Below are positions 1 to 6,842 of a stretch of DNA of 13,477 nucleotides, piece after piece. Numbering within the stretch: position 1 is the stretch's first letter; every line of letters begins with the position of its first letter. Below the pieces are notes generated by a model that saw only the letters and a list, made by a program, of their open reading frames with translations, was not told the origin of the DNA and ran no database searches. Origin of the DNA: Candidatus Methanofastidiosia archaeon (GTDB lineage: Archaea > Methanobacteriota_B > Thermococci > Methanofastidiosales > NM3); contig JAHKLV010000133.1 of assembly GCA_020854925.1 (NCBI GenBank), positions 1 through 13,477 on the forward strand, given 5' to 3'. Position numbers and translations under genes: made by a program.

Positions 1-481
1 CGATGATGCTGCGAAGGGCAAGGAGCGGCGGCGTGTACCAGACATACTTTGTACCGGCGTAGGTGACAATGCGCTCCGGATCGGATATGGCCGTTGAATA
101 GGTCTGCAGGGTAGCATGGTCCTGTCCCACGGTGACGACGGCGTCGATAAGGCCCCGTTTGACGGCGTTGTAAACGATGGCCGTGATGGCACCGCCACTC
201 TGCTTTTTCGTGACAGGTATGGTGGCACGCACCGCCATGGCGCTGATGACGGTTCCAATGCCGTGTTTGTCCTTGTAGGTGTCAATGCGGGGGCAGCAGC
301 TCACGCACGCACCACACGGGACGCAATCCTTTTCGTTCTTGCAGTGCACCGACGCCATAAGGCGGTCGCCGTCAAAGTAGATGGTCTTCATGGGGCAAAC
401 CGTGGCGCAGATGCTGCACCCCGTGCACAACCCCACGTTCCAGACGTTGTTCTTCAAGTCAAGGTAGTTGCAGTCTGTCAT
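1..481 (-). CDS. FrhB/FdhB-like F420 hydrogenase/dehydrogenase beta subunit homologue (partial)
   Basis: Only the N-terminal 160 residues lie in the window; the gene runs off the left edge. Translated by hand from the ATG at 481. A 4Fe-4S motif is visible at C19, C22, C25, C29 (CTGCSICATVCP), followed by a second Cys cluster at C47, C53, C56, C59, C62 and C63. An SGGAITAIV stretch near residue 96 matches the start of the FrhB/FdhB N-terminal domain. Family members are Fe-S flavoproteins that pass electrons between coenzyme F420 and partner subunits. The gene is last in the glutamate synthase operon, 4 bp after the GXGXG gene, with an SD GGTGA four bases before the ATG. I infer that it supplies electrons to the glutamate synthase. 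F420 as the actual carrier is unproven, because the C-terminal FAD/F420 region is outside the window. Confidence 0.85.
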   Translation of the reverse strand, partial: MTDCNYLDLKNNVWNVGLCTGCSICATVCPMKTIYFDGDRLMASVHCKNEKDCVPCGACVSCCPRIDTYKDKHGIGTVISAMAVRATIPVTKKQSGGAITAIVYNAVKRGLIDAVVTVGQDHATLQTYSTAISDPERIVTYAGTKYVWYTPPLLALRSII

Positions 482-485
482 GATG

Positions 486-1229
486 TCACCGTTCCGTGGT
501 GTAGAGGCCGGAGAAAGGCCGGGCGCTCATGGGTTGTATCTTGGTGAACGTGATGGCGGCTGGGTCCACATCCGTGCCAAACTGGGCGTTGAACTGTGTT
601 ATGAGGCCGGTCACCACCTGCAGATCATCTTCTGTAAAGTCCTTGCGGACGGCGGCCACGCCGAGTTGGTGGTCTTCCAGCTCCCCTGCGATGTAGATGG
701 TGCCGCCATGGATGCCGGTACCCACATAGTCCTGCACGATGGCCTCTGTGGCGTCCAGGCCTAGAATAAGGATGATGCCTCCAGCCATGTACTCGCCTAG
801 GAAGGAGCGTGCATAGCCCCCGATGACAATCTTGGGGTATTGTTCACGGTACTGCTTCATATGGATGCCCACACGGTACCCCACGTTCCCCCGTACCATG
901 ATGGTGCCGCCGCGCATGCTGTGTCCAACACAGTCGCCGGCGTCGCCGTCGATGATAATGGTCCCGCTTGTCATGGTGTTTCCTGGAGCGTGGTCTGCAT
1001 TACCGTTTACCCGTATGGACGGCCCGTCCATGAAGGCACCGAGATCTCCCCCCGGAACGCCGTTCACGGTGATGGAGAGGTCCTTTGCCGTGATGCCGTC
1101 GGCGATGAATCGCTGCCCCAGCACATTGTTGAGTGTTATGGAGCGCACACCCCCCGCCACCGCTTCACGGATGGTCCTGTTGAGTTCTCGGTAGTCAAGA
1201 TTTTTGACGTCTATGGTCCGTTCGTTCAT
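486..1229 (-). CDS. Glutamate synthase GXGXG-domain subunit (GltB C-terminal domain homologue)
   Basis: This 247-aa protein corresponds to the beta-helical GXGXG domain that forms the C-terminus of bacterial GltB. Repeated turn motifs with regularly spaced glycines occupy roughly residues 35-190, for example GGTIMVRGNVGYRVGIHMK and GGIILILGLDA. The fold is also shared with FwdC/FmdC of formylmethanofuran dehydrogenase, so a misleading FwdC annotation is possible. The neighbouring glutaminase and FMN subunits make glutamate synthase the better call. In large GltB this domain is structural and carries no catalytic residues. It starts 4 bp after the FMN subunit stop and ends 4 bp before the FrhB-like start, so the operon is tightly coupled. 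Confidence 0.9.
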   Translation of the reverse strand: MNERTIDVKNLDYRELNRTIREAVAGGVRSITLNNVLGQRFIADGITAKDLSITVNGVPGGDLGAFMDGPSIRVNGNADHAPGNTMTSGTIIIDGDAGDCVGHSMRGGTIMVRGNVGYRVGIHMKQYREQYPKIVIGGYARSFLGEYMAGGIILILGLDATEAIVQDYVGTGIHGGTIYIAGELEDHQLGVAAVRKDFTEDDLQVVTGLITQFNAQFGTDVDPAAITFTKIQPMSARPFSGLYTTER

Positions 1230-1233
1230 GGCA

Positions 1234-2745
1234 TCAGGCCCCCACGGTCTTCACATCAAGTACCTCGAGGATGTTTTCGTCGAGGAGGTATCCGCGTAGG
1301 CGGTCCCTATTACCCCGCAGGCTTTCAATGCTGTTGATACCCGCAGCACCCATAAGCTCCTGGAGTTCATGTGTCCAGGCAGTGATGAGATTCGCTACTT
1401 TCTGCGCCCCTTCTATTGGGTCGAGGCGGGATACAAGGCGAGGCGTTTGCGTGGCGATGCCCCAGGGGCACATGCCCATGTAACACTTGCCGCATACGCG
1501 GCATCCCAAGGCGATGAGGGCTGCCGTGCCGATGTAGACAGCGTCGGCACCAAGTGCAATGGCCTTGGTGAGGTCGGCGCTGTTTCTGAAGCCACCGCTG
1601 GCGATGATGGACACTTCGTTCCTGATACCCTGATTCCTCAGTTTTGCGTCAACGCTTGCTATCGCCGCTTCGATGGGTATTCCCACATGGTCGCGAAGAA
1701 CCTTGGGCGCCGCGCCCGTTCCCCCCTTGAATCCATCGATGACGACGCCGTCAGCATCGGCTCTCGCGATGCCGGCGGCAATGGCTGCCGCATTGTGCAC
1801 GGCGGCAATCTTGACAAAGACGGGTTTCTTCCAGTCGGTGGCCTCCTTGAGCGCTCGCACGAGCTGTGCGAGGTCCTCGATGCTGTAGATGTCGTGGTGG
1901 GGTGCCGGGCTGATGGCATCGCTGCCTACGGGAATCATACGCGTGCGGGATACTTCGGCATCGACCTTTTCGCCGGGAAGATGCCCGCCGATACCTGGTT
2001 TCGCCCCCTGTCCTGCCTTTATCTCGATGGCGGCGGAGTTAGCCAGATAGTCTGGCGATACGCCGAATCGACCCGAGGCGACCTGCACGATGATGTTGTC
2101 CTTGTAGGCAAGGAGGTCGGGATGCGTGCCACCTTCTCCTGTCCCCATGTACGTTCCAAGACGTTGTGCGGCCATGGCAAAGCTCTTTTGGGCGGCAAGG
2201 CTTACCGCCCCATAGCTCATGTGGGCCACCATAATGGGGGTTTCAAGCTTGAGATTGGGCGAAAGGGACGTTTTGAGTTCCACATCCCTGCCGCTTCCTG
2301 TTATCTCCACCGTGGCCGGTTTCTTCCCCAGATAGACCCGGGTTTCCATGGGTTCACGCAGCGGGTCGATGCTTGGATTTGTTATCTGACAGGCGTCAAG
2401 AAGCAGGCGGTCAAATATCGGCGGGTACGACCGGGCGTTGCCCATACCACCGAGGATGACCCTTCCTGTGTTTGCCTGATTGTAGATGTCCTCCCGGGAC
2501 TCCTCATCCCAGTGGGGATGGTGCCGGTAGGTTGCCGTGCGTTCGCGGATGGTGATGGCGTCGGCAGGACAAAACGAGATGCACCGGTGGCAGACCACGC
2601 AGTTGCTAGGAAAGGTCACGATGCGGTCCTGCTCTTTGCGAAACACGCCGTACGAGCAGTTCTCCTCGCACCTGCCGCACATTCGGCACCTGCTGGGGTC
2701 CACGACGACGTCGTACTTGTTGGGAATGTAATTGGCGACACTCAT
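1234..2745 (-). CDS. Archaeal-type glutamate synthase, FMN-binding central subunit with N-terminal ferredoxin domain
   Basis: 503 aa. Residues about 10-70 are a two-cluster ferredoxin domain: C20, C23, C26, C30 and C49, C52, C55, C59. Residues about 90-440 are the FMN-binding glutamate synthase barrel, with GTGEGG at 201-206, KAGQGAKPGIGG at 243-254 and IDGFKGGTGAAP at 337-348. A further Cys set, C415, C418, C421 and C426, lies where GltB binds its 3Fe-4S cluster. The subunit converts 2-oxoglutarate plus ammonia, channelled from the glutaminase, to glutamate using reduced FMN. Bacterial GltB fuses glutaminase, FMN and GXGXG domains; here each is a separate gene, as is usual in methanogens and Archaeoglobus. 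The ATG overlaps the glutaminase stop (ATGA), and an SD GGAGG lies a few bases upstream. C30 is followed by Ser rather than the usual Pro. Confidence 0.95.
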   Translation of the reverse strand: MSVANYIPNKYDVVVDPSRCRMCGRCEENCSYGVFRKEQDRIVTFPSNCVVCHRCISFCPADAITIRERTATYRHHPHWDEESREDIYNQANTGRVILGGMGNARSYPPIFDRLLLDACQITNPSIDPLREPMETRVYLGKKPATVEITGSGRDVELKTSLSPNLKLETPIMVAHMSYGAVSLAAQKSFAMAAQRLGTYMGTGEGGTHPDLLAYKDNIIVQVASGRFGVSPDYLANSAAIEIKAGQGAKPGIGGHLPGEKVDAEVSRTRMIPVGSDAISPAPHHDIYSIEDLAQLVRALKEATDWKKPVFVKIAAVHNAAAIAAGIARADADGVVIDGFKGGTGAAPKVLRDHVGIPIEAAIASVDAKLRNQGIRNEVSIIASGGFRNSADLTKAIALGADAVYIGTAALIALGCRVCGKCYMGMCPWGIATQTPRLVSRLDPIEGAQKVANLITAWTHELQELMGAAGINSIESLRGNRDRLRGYLLDENILEVLDVKTVGA

Positions 2746-3797
2746 GCCCTGCCCTCCAGCCGTTCCACCACGGGTGTCCCCGCGGGCGGATGGTAGACCC
2801 GGTCAAGGTTCGGTTCCATGGCACGGATTGCCGCCTCTTCGCTTGATACGAACGCCGTTTTTCCCCGGTACCCCATGACGAGAGGCCGGAGCTTGATGCG
2901 GTCGGTGAGCGCCACGAATCCTCCGGTGTTGCCCACAACGATGGCAAAGGGCCCGTTCATGCTTGCAGAAGCGTAGGCGAGGCGCAGCGCCGTATGCACG
3001 TCACGTTCGTTTGGCGCCATCCTGTCGATATCGTCCCAGAAGCGGGGGGCAAGGGCGTGCCCGGCCATTTCCGTCGAGAGCCGGTGCTTTCGTACGAGGA
3101 GGTCAAAGAGATAGGTGACGACCTCCGTGTCGGTAAGCATGGTGCACGAATACCCGAAGCTTTCCACATAGCGCATGTTCGTGCCGTATGAGGTAATCTC
3201 CCCATTGTGCACGACGCTCCAGTCGAGCAGCCCGAAGGGGTGTGCGCCGCCCCACCATCCCGGCGTGTTTGTGGGATACCTGTTGTGGCCGAGCCAAAGG
3301 TAGCCTTTGTACTTGTTTACCATGTAGAAGTTACCCACTTCTTCCGGCCATGCAGAAGCCTTGAAGATGCCCATGTTCTTTCCGGATGAAAAAACGAGTG
3401 CGCCGCTCCGTGAAGCGTTGATGTCCATCACCATCTTGAGAATGGCGTCTTTCTCGTCGATTTTGCGGCCGAGAAGCTTTTCGGGGTCGGGCTTGAAAAA
3501 GTACCGGTAGGGGATGTGCGACACCTCGACCTTGCGGTCGTCTACGGGTATCTCCTCCGCATGCACGATGTAGCCCCACCGCTCTATCTCCTTTTCCACG
3601 CTGAACTTGGCTTCCTTCATGTTGTCAAGGAAGACGTGCAGCGCGTAATCTTCAGCAAATTCGGGGTAGATACCATAGGCGGCGTAACCCGCTCCCTGTC
3701 CATTTCCCCGTTCGTTCATTCGGGATAGCCCGTTTTTGATCATCGAGCCGTTGACCCGTCTACCGTCCTTGTTGAGCATTCCTATTATTCCGCACAT
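2742..3797 (-). CDS. Glutamine amidotransferase class II (glutaminase) subunit of split glutamate synthase
   Basis: 351 aa. The protein begins MCGIIGML, so removal of Met exposes Cys2 as the N-terminal nucleophile of the Ntn-hydrolase fold; this also fixes the start. Other class II signatures are GHNRYPTN (about 170-177), VHNGEITSYGTN (196-207) and TDTEVV (222-227), which contribute to glutamine binding. It releases ammonia from glutamine for the FMN subunit encoded next. It is the first gene of the minus-strand operon, behind a TATA-like element about 45 bp upstream, and overlaps the FMN gene by 4 bp. GGTG a few bases before the ATG is a weak SD. Similar stand-alone domains occur in PurF and asparagine synthetase, but the operon fixes the role. 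Confidence 0.93.
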   Translation of the reverse strand: MCGIIGMLNKDGRRVNGSMIKNGLSRMNERGNGQGAGYAAYGIYPEFAEDYALHVFLDNMKEAKFSVEKEIERWGYIVHAEEIPVDDRKVEVSHIPYRYFFKPDPEKLLGRKIDEKDAILKMVMDINASRSGALVFSSGKNMGIFKASAWPEEVGNFYMVNKYKGYLWLGHNRYPTNTPGWWGGAHPFGLLDWSVVHNGEITSYGTNMRYVESFGYSCTMLTDTEVVTYLFDLLVRKHRLSTEMAGHALAPRFWDDIDRMAPNERDVHTALRLAYASASMNGPFAIVVGNTGGFVALTDRIKLRPLVMGYRGKTAFVSSEEAAIRAMEPNLDRVYHPPAGTPVVERLEGRA

Positions 3798-3842
3798 GGT
3801 GACACCAGCATCGCGCGTATCTTCGGCCTACCGGCCGAATTG

Positions 3843-3850
3843 ATTATAAA
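3843..3850 (-). promoter_or_regulatory. TATA box for the glutamate synthase operon
   Basis: On the minus strand the sequence reads GAATTTATAATC, a good archaeal TATA match, about 45 bp upstream of the glutaminase ATG at 3797. A transcript starting about 25 bp downstream would have a leader of roughly 25 nt, enough for the weak GGTG SD. The position is inferred by eye. Confidence 0.55.
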
Positions 3851-3860
3851 TTCTTTGATG

Positions 3861-3878
3861 AGATGTATTTAAACATCT
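3861..3878. repeat. Inverted repeat upstream of the glutamate synthase promoter
   Basis: AGATGT and ACATCT form 6-bp arms around a 6-bp A/T centre (ATTTAA). The dyad begins about 10 bp upstream of the minus-strand TATA box, where an activator or repressor of the glutamate synthase operon could bind. It does not match the GGAA-N6-TTCC operator of the methanogen nitrogen regulator NrpR. In DNA this AT-rich a short dyad may be chance. Confidence 0.3.
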
Positions 3879-4000
3879 ATTTTTTATATTTTTTCATTTA
3901 TTATACGTCATATTGAAACAATAATTCTTTTAATATATACTATTAGATTATTTTACATATAAAGGTATAGAATTCATGGCATTTAGTTATACGTTGTAAT

Positions 4001-4023
4001 AGCAAATATTTATATGTTTTGCT
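4001..4023. repeat. Inverted repeat around a TATA-like core in the divergent spacer
   Basis: AGCAAA (4001-4006) and TTTGCT (4018-4023) are 6-bp complementary arms. The 11-bp centre TATTTATATGT looks like a TATA box. It lies 20-40 bp upstream of the better TATA box of the rightward operon. It could be an alternative promoter under dyad control or a coincidence of composition. Confidence 0.25.
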
Positions 4024-4041
4024 CGGCACGCAACCACAAAG

Positions 4042-4050
4042 TTTATATAC
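4042..4050 (+). promoter_or_regulatory. TATA box/BRE for the DUF134-NifX operon
   Basis: TTTATATAC preceded by purine-rich CCACAAAG is a strong archaeal BRE/TATA pair. The expected start of transcription, about 25 bp downstream of the TATA centre, falls at about 4070-4073. That is the ATG itself (4072), so the first gene is probably leaderless. No SD is visible before that ATG. Confidence 0.75.
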
Positions 4051-4052
4051 TG

Positions 4053-4072
4053 TTATGCATCATGATGCATAA
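4053..4072. promoter_or_regulatory. 20-bp perfect palindrome, candidate operator over the transcription/translation start
   Basis: TTATGCATCATGATGCATAA is identical to its reverse complement over all 20 bases, with half-site TTATGCATCA. It begins 3 bp after the TATA box and ends on the A of the ATG at 4072. Protein bound here would block the polymerase. The adjacent gene encodes a DUF134 helix-turn-helix protein, so autoregulation is the obvious inference. The palindrome is seen directly; the regulator assignment is not. Confidence 0.65.
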
Positions 4073-4758
4073 TGTCCCGACCCACGAAGGATCGCCTTAT
4101 CGCCTACGAACCGGATGTCGTCTATTTCAAGCCAAAGGGCATACCTCTCCGTAAGCTCCAGGAAGTGAGCCTTACCCTTGATGAGTTTGAGTCCCTACGG
4201 CTAAGCGATCATTGCTGCCTTTCGCAGTCTGAAGGCGCAGAGAAGATGGGCATACACCAGTCCACGTTCCAGCGCACCTTGTCACGTGCGCGGGGAAAGA
4301 TAGCAGAGGCCCTTGTCAATGGCATGGCTATTCGCATCGTGGGCGGCCCGTACTGTGTCCTTCCCCAGGAAGACGCCGTATGCGCACAGGATCTGGAGCG
4401 GGAACGGGGGACATACCGGGGTGAATCAATGAAAATAGCTTTTTCAACAATGGGTTCGACTCAAGAAGACCCTGTCGAGCCACGATTTGGCCGCTGCGCG
4501 CGGTTCCTCGTCTACGACCCACACACCAAGGAAACGACCATCTTGGAAAATGAGGGTGCTGCCGGCGGAGGGGCCGGCATTCAGGCAGCAGAGCTTCTCG
4601 CCCGCAATGGCGTGACTGTTGTGGTAACGGGGCATACGGGCGCAAACGCCACCACGACGCTGGAGGCCGCCGGTATCCGCGTCGTCACCGCTGCGGGGTC
4701 CCCCATACGTGAGGCACTAGCGCGAGTTCTCAACGAGTCGCCGGCACAAGGTGAATGA
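4072..4758 (+). CDS. DUF134 (UPF0251) helix-turn-helix domain fused to a NifX/NifB-like cluster-binding domain
   Basis: 228 aa. Residues about 1-92 match DUF134: MSRPTKDR and VYFKPKGIPL, then a sigma-70 region-4-like HTH around 33-85 (LTLDEFESLRL, MGIHQSTFQRTLSRARGKIAEAL). A linker of about 25 residues leads to a NifX/MTH1175-type domain at 120-228 (MKIAFSTMG, EPRFGRCARFLVYD, TGHTGANATTTLEAAGIRV). That family binds Mo/Fe clusters, as in NifX, the NifB C-terminus and the ORP protein. The architecture suggests a transcription factor that senses a metal cluster. It is the first gene of the rightward operon, probably leaderless, with a palindrome over its start. An in-frame ATG at codon 120 has its own strong SD, so the NifX part may also be made alone (109 aa). 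Confidence 0.88.
   Translation: MSRPTKDRLIAYEPDVVYFKPKGIPLRKLQEVSLTLDEFESLRLSDHCCLSQSEGAEKMGIHQSTFQRTLSRARGKIAEALVNGMAIRIVGGPYCVLPQEDAVCAQDLERERGTYRGESMKIAFSTMGSTQEDPVEPRFGRCARFLVYDPHTKETTILENEGAAGGGAGIQAAELLARNGVTVVVTGHTGANATTTLEAAGIRVVTAAGSPIREALARVLNESPAQGE
4418..4431 (+). promoter_or_regulatory. Internal SD and in-frame start inside the DUF134-NifX gene
   Basis: GGGGTGA (4418-4424) lies four bases before an in-frame ATG (4429-4431, codon 120), exactly at the start of the NifX-like domain. The gene itself has no visible SD at 4072. The site resembles the start of the next gene (GGTGA then ATGAAAAT). It could drive separate translation of the NifX-like domain, or be a relic of two fused genes. 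Confidence 0.5.
4750..4754 (+). promoter_or_regulatory. SD deciding the start of the second NifX-like gene
   Basis: GGTGA is followed directly by an ATG at 4755 and, six bases on, by another in-frame ATG at 4761. The spacing favours 4761, which also gives the family-typical N-terminus MKIAIPTMD. Confidence 0.6.
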
Positions 4759-4760
4759 TC

Positions 4761-5120
4761 ATGAAAATCGCAATTCCCACAATGGACCTGGAAGGCATGG
4801 ATGCCATCGTCGGTCAGCATTTCGGCAGCTCGCCTGCTTACACGCTCTACGACACAGAGAGCGGGACTGTACAGTCCGTCCCCAACGCATCGCGACACAT
4901 GGGTGGGCAGGGATACCCCCCTGAGATCCTCCACGGCCTCGGCGTGAACGTGCTGGTGTGCAAGGGCCTTGGCATTAAGGCTCTCGACATGTTTTCCTCC
5001 ATGGGCATCGAGGTACTAACCGGTGCCGGTGAAACGGTCCGCGACACCATTGCGCTCTGGAAGGAAGGAAAGCTTTGCCAGGCGTCACGTAACTCCGCGT
5101 GCCAAGGTCACAGTCATTAA
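4761..5120 (+). CDS. NifX/MTH1175-like dinitrogenase iron-molybdenum cofactor family protein
   Basis: A 119-aa single-domain protein of the NifX/NifB-C/ORP family. Visible motifs are MKIAIPTMD at the N-terminus, VGQHFGSSPAYTLYD, then CKGLGIKALDMFSSMGIEVLTG and ETVRDTIALWKEGKL near the end. The last 14 residues carry two Cys and two His (CQASRNSACQGHSH), a possible metal-binding tail. Family members carry or store Mo- or Fe-containing clusters; ORP of Desulfovibrio binds a Mo-Cu sulfide cluster. Start chosen at 4761 by SD spacing; an upstream in-frame ATG at 4755 overlaps the preceding stop and would add two residues. No nitrogenase gene is visible, so a role in nitrogen fixation is not supported here. 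Confidence 0.85.
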   Translation: MKIAIPTMDLEGMDAIVGQHFGSSPAYTLYDTESGTVQSVPNASRHMGGQGYPPEILHGLGVNVLVCKGLGIKALDMFSSMGIEVLTGAGETVRDTIALWKEGKLCQASRNSACQGHSH

Positions 5121-5132
5121 GGGGGCCACCAG

Positions 5133-5993
5133 GTGAGGATGAACACCGAGTGTGTCCTGTGCTTCCAGCGGCAGGCATTGGAGGCAGTACGTATGGCCGG
5201 GGCATCCGATGCCACGGAGAGTGGCACGATTGCCGCGGTCATGCGCAGCCTTCTCGACATCCCATGGGACGCCAGGCCACCCCTCATGGCCCAGGCAGTC
5301 CATTCGCTCGTCCGGTTGCGATTAGGAGGCATCGACCCCTATGCCCGTATCAAGCAGGAAGACAACGAACATGCCCGCGTCCTCTATACCACCCTACAGT
5401 CGCTCGTCGCATCCTCACCTGACCCCCTCCGTACCGCTGTCGGCATCGCCATCCTTGGTAACAGCATGGACGCTGCGCCCGCCCATGCGCGGGACGGCAG
5501 GGCTGACGTTGTGTCAGCCGTAGACACGCCTCTTGCCATAGACCACACCCCCGCACTTTCTGCGGCCCTCTCGAGCGCATCCCGTGTACTCGTCCTTGCG
5601 GACAATGCGGGGGAGATCTTTTGCGACCGCCTGCTCATCGAGACCATCCGTACGCTGTACGGCGACAAGGATGTGGTCGTCGGGGTCAAGGGCGGCCCGA
5701 TTCTGAATGATGCCACAGAAGCTGATGCAGTGGCAGCCGGCATCGACCGGCTTCCCGGGTGCACGCTAGCGTATGTAAGCAATGGCGAAGCAGGAACGGG
5801 CCTTGCCCGCGAGTCCCCTTCGTTTCGTGCATACCTGGACACCTTTGACGTCGTTATGGCAAAGGGCCAGGGAAACTACGAGATGCTAAGCGATGAATCC
5901 GATGTCTTTTTCCTTTTTAAGGTCAAATGTCCCCTTGTCGCGCGCCATGCGGGCGTTCCCGTAGGTTCGCTGGTATGCGGACGGGCCGTGTGA
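5133..5993 (+). CDS. DUF89 family metal-dependent phosphatase (damage-control phosphatase/ARMT1-like)
   Basis: 286 aa. Features of the archaeal DUF89 group: an N-terminal CxxC (C7, C10), an LADNAGEIFCD motif at 155-165 with metal-ligand Asp157/Asn158 and Asp165, VKGGPILNDAT at 185-195 (N192, D193), and an AKGQGNYE segment at 243-250. Characterised DUF89 proteins are Mn/Ni/Co-dependent phosphatases that remove damaged phosphometabolites; the substrate here is unknown. Its place between a cluster-carrier protein and Fe-S ATPases suggests a role in cofactor assembly, but that is inference. The start is ambiguous. GTG 5133 has a G-rich SD seven bases upstream. ATG 5139 follows AGGTGA with only two bases of spacing and would shorten the protein by two residues. 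Confidence 0.88.
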   Translation: MRMNTECVLCFQRQALEAVRMAGASDATESGTIAAVMRSLLDIPWDARPPLMAQAVHSLVRLRLGGIDPYARIKQEDNEHARVLYTTLQSLVASSPDPLRTAVGIAILGNSMDAAPAHARDGRADVVSAVDTPLAIDHTPALSAALSSASRVLVLADNAGEIFCDRLLIETIRTLYGDKDVVVGVKGGPILNDATEADAVAAGIDRLPGCTLAYVSNGEAGTGLARESPSFRAYLDTFDVVMAKGQGNYEMLSDESDVFFLFKVKCPLVARHAGVPVGSLVCGRAV

Positions 5994-6002
5994 GGTGGTG
6001 AC

Positions 6003-6842
6003 ATGCTGCGAATAGCCGTTGTGAGCGGCAAGGGCGGGGTGGGAAAGACCACGGTAGCCGCCAATCTTGCCGCCGCCATCGCCCCCTGCACGCTTTACGA
6101 CTGCGATGTCGAGGAACCCAACGCACACCACTACCTGCCCTTTGATAGTCAGGCATGTGCCAGCGCAACGGTCTTGCGCCCCGTGGTGGATGAGGACCGG
6201 TGCACCCATTGCGGTGCATGTTCTGCTTTTTGCAGGCATCGCGCCCTTGCCGTCCTTCCCTCCTCCGTGCTTTTATTTGCCCATAACTGCGTTTCCTGCG
6301 GCGGATGTGCCATGGTCTGCCCAGAAGCTGCCATCGCCGAAGTGCCGGTGCCCATAGGCACCCTTCGGCATGGGACGAGCGGTTCCGTCACGCTTGTCCA
6401 AGGCTCCCTTTCCGTGGGCGAGGCCCGGGCCCCGCCCCTCATCAAGGTGGTCAAACAGGAGGACGGGCCAGGCCCCGCCCTCCTTGACGCGCCACCGGGA
6501 AGCTCGTGCCCCGCCGTCGAGACGCTCAAAGGGTGCGATTATGCCATCCTTGTCACCGAACCCACCTCCTTTGCCTTCCACGACCTTACCGCCATTGCGG
6601 ATGTGGTCAGCGAAAGCGGCATCCCCCATGGCGTCCTTATCAACAGGGATGGCGCGCCGTGCCCCGAGCTCCATGCGTTCCTTTCCCGCCGCGGCATCCC
6701 CCTGCTGGGTTCTCTACCCATGAGTAGGGATATTGCACGGATAGGGTCTGAGGGGGGGCTTCTCGTGCGGAGCGACCCGGCTGTGTGGGTCCCCTTCTTC
6801 GCCTCTATCTATGAAACAGTCCGCAGGCAGGTGGGCAAATGA
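6003..6842 (+). CDS. MinD/Mrp superfamily P-loop ATPase with inserted 2x[4Fe-4S] ferredoxin domain (first copy)
   Basis: 279 aa. A deviant Walker A SGKGGVGKTT (8-17, with signature Lys10 and Lys15) opens the protein. Residues about 60-112 are a ferredoxin insert with C67, C70, C73, C77 and C96, C99, C102, C106. The ATPase fold resumes with Walker B-like LLDAPPGSSCP (160-170) and VTEPTSFAFHDL (184-195). Such soluble MinD-type ATPases pair as dimers and act in Fe-S or metal cluster assembly; homologues sit in bacterial ORP gene clusters. It is followed by a diverged copy, overlapping ATGA, so the two may form a heterodimer. SD GAGGTG lies five bases before the ATG. C77 is followed by Arg rather than Pro. 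Confidence 0.92.
   Translation: MLRIAVVSGKGGVGKTTVAANLAAAIAPCTLYDCDVEEPNAHHYLPFDSQACASATVLRPVVDEDRCTHCGACSAFCRHRALAVLPSSVLLFAHNCVSCGGCAMVCPEAAIAEVPVPIGTLRHGTSGSVTLVQGSLSVGEARAPPLIKVVKQEDGPGPALLDAPPGSSCPAVETLKGCDYAILVTEPTSFAFHDLTAIADVVSESGIPHGVLINRDGAPCPELHAFLSRRGIPLLGSLPMSRDIARIGSEGGLLVRSDPAVWVPFFASIYETVRRQVGK

Noticed and set aside
116..547. 143-codon open frame on the plus strand
   Set aside because: Antisense to the FrhB-like gene, whose two Cys-cluster motifs are clear on the minus strand.
486..1229. Formylmethanofuran dehydrogenase subunit C (FwdC)
   Set aside because: FwdC shares the GXGXG fold, but the operon with glutaminase and FMN glutamate synthase subunits makes the glutamate synthase domain the right call.
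1369..2796. 475-codon open frame on the plus strand
   Set aside because: It lies wholly antisense to the well-conserved FMN glutamate synthase subunit. GC-rich codon bias keeps the opposite frame open; no family motif or SD is seen.
3976..3999. 7-codon open frame in the divergent spacer after a TATA-like string
   Set aside because: Too short to support as a leader peptide, with no SD and no attenuator-like structure.
4072..5120. Nitrogen-fixation (nif) region
   Set aside because: NifX-like domains are present, but no nitrogenase, NifB radical-SAM or other nif gene is seen; the neighbours fit an ORP-type locus better.
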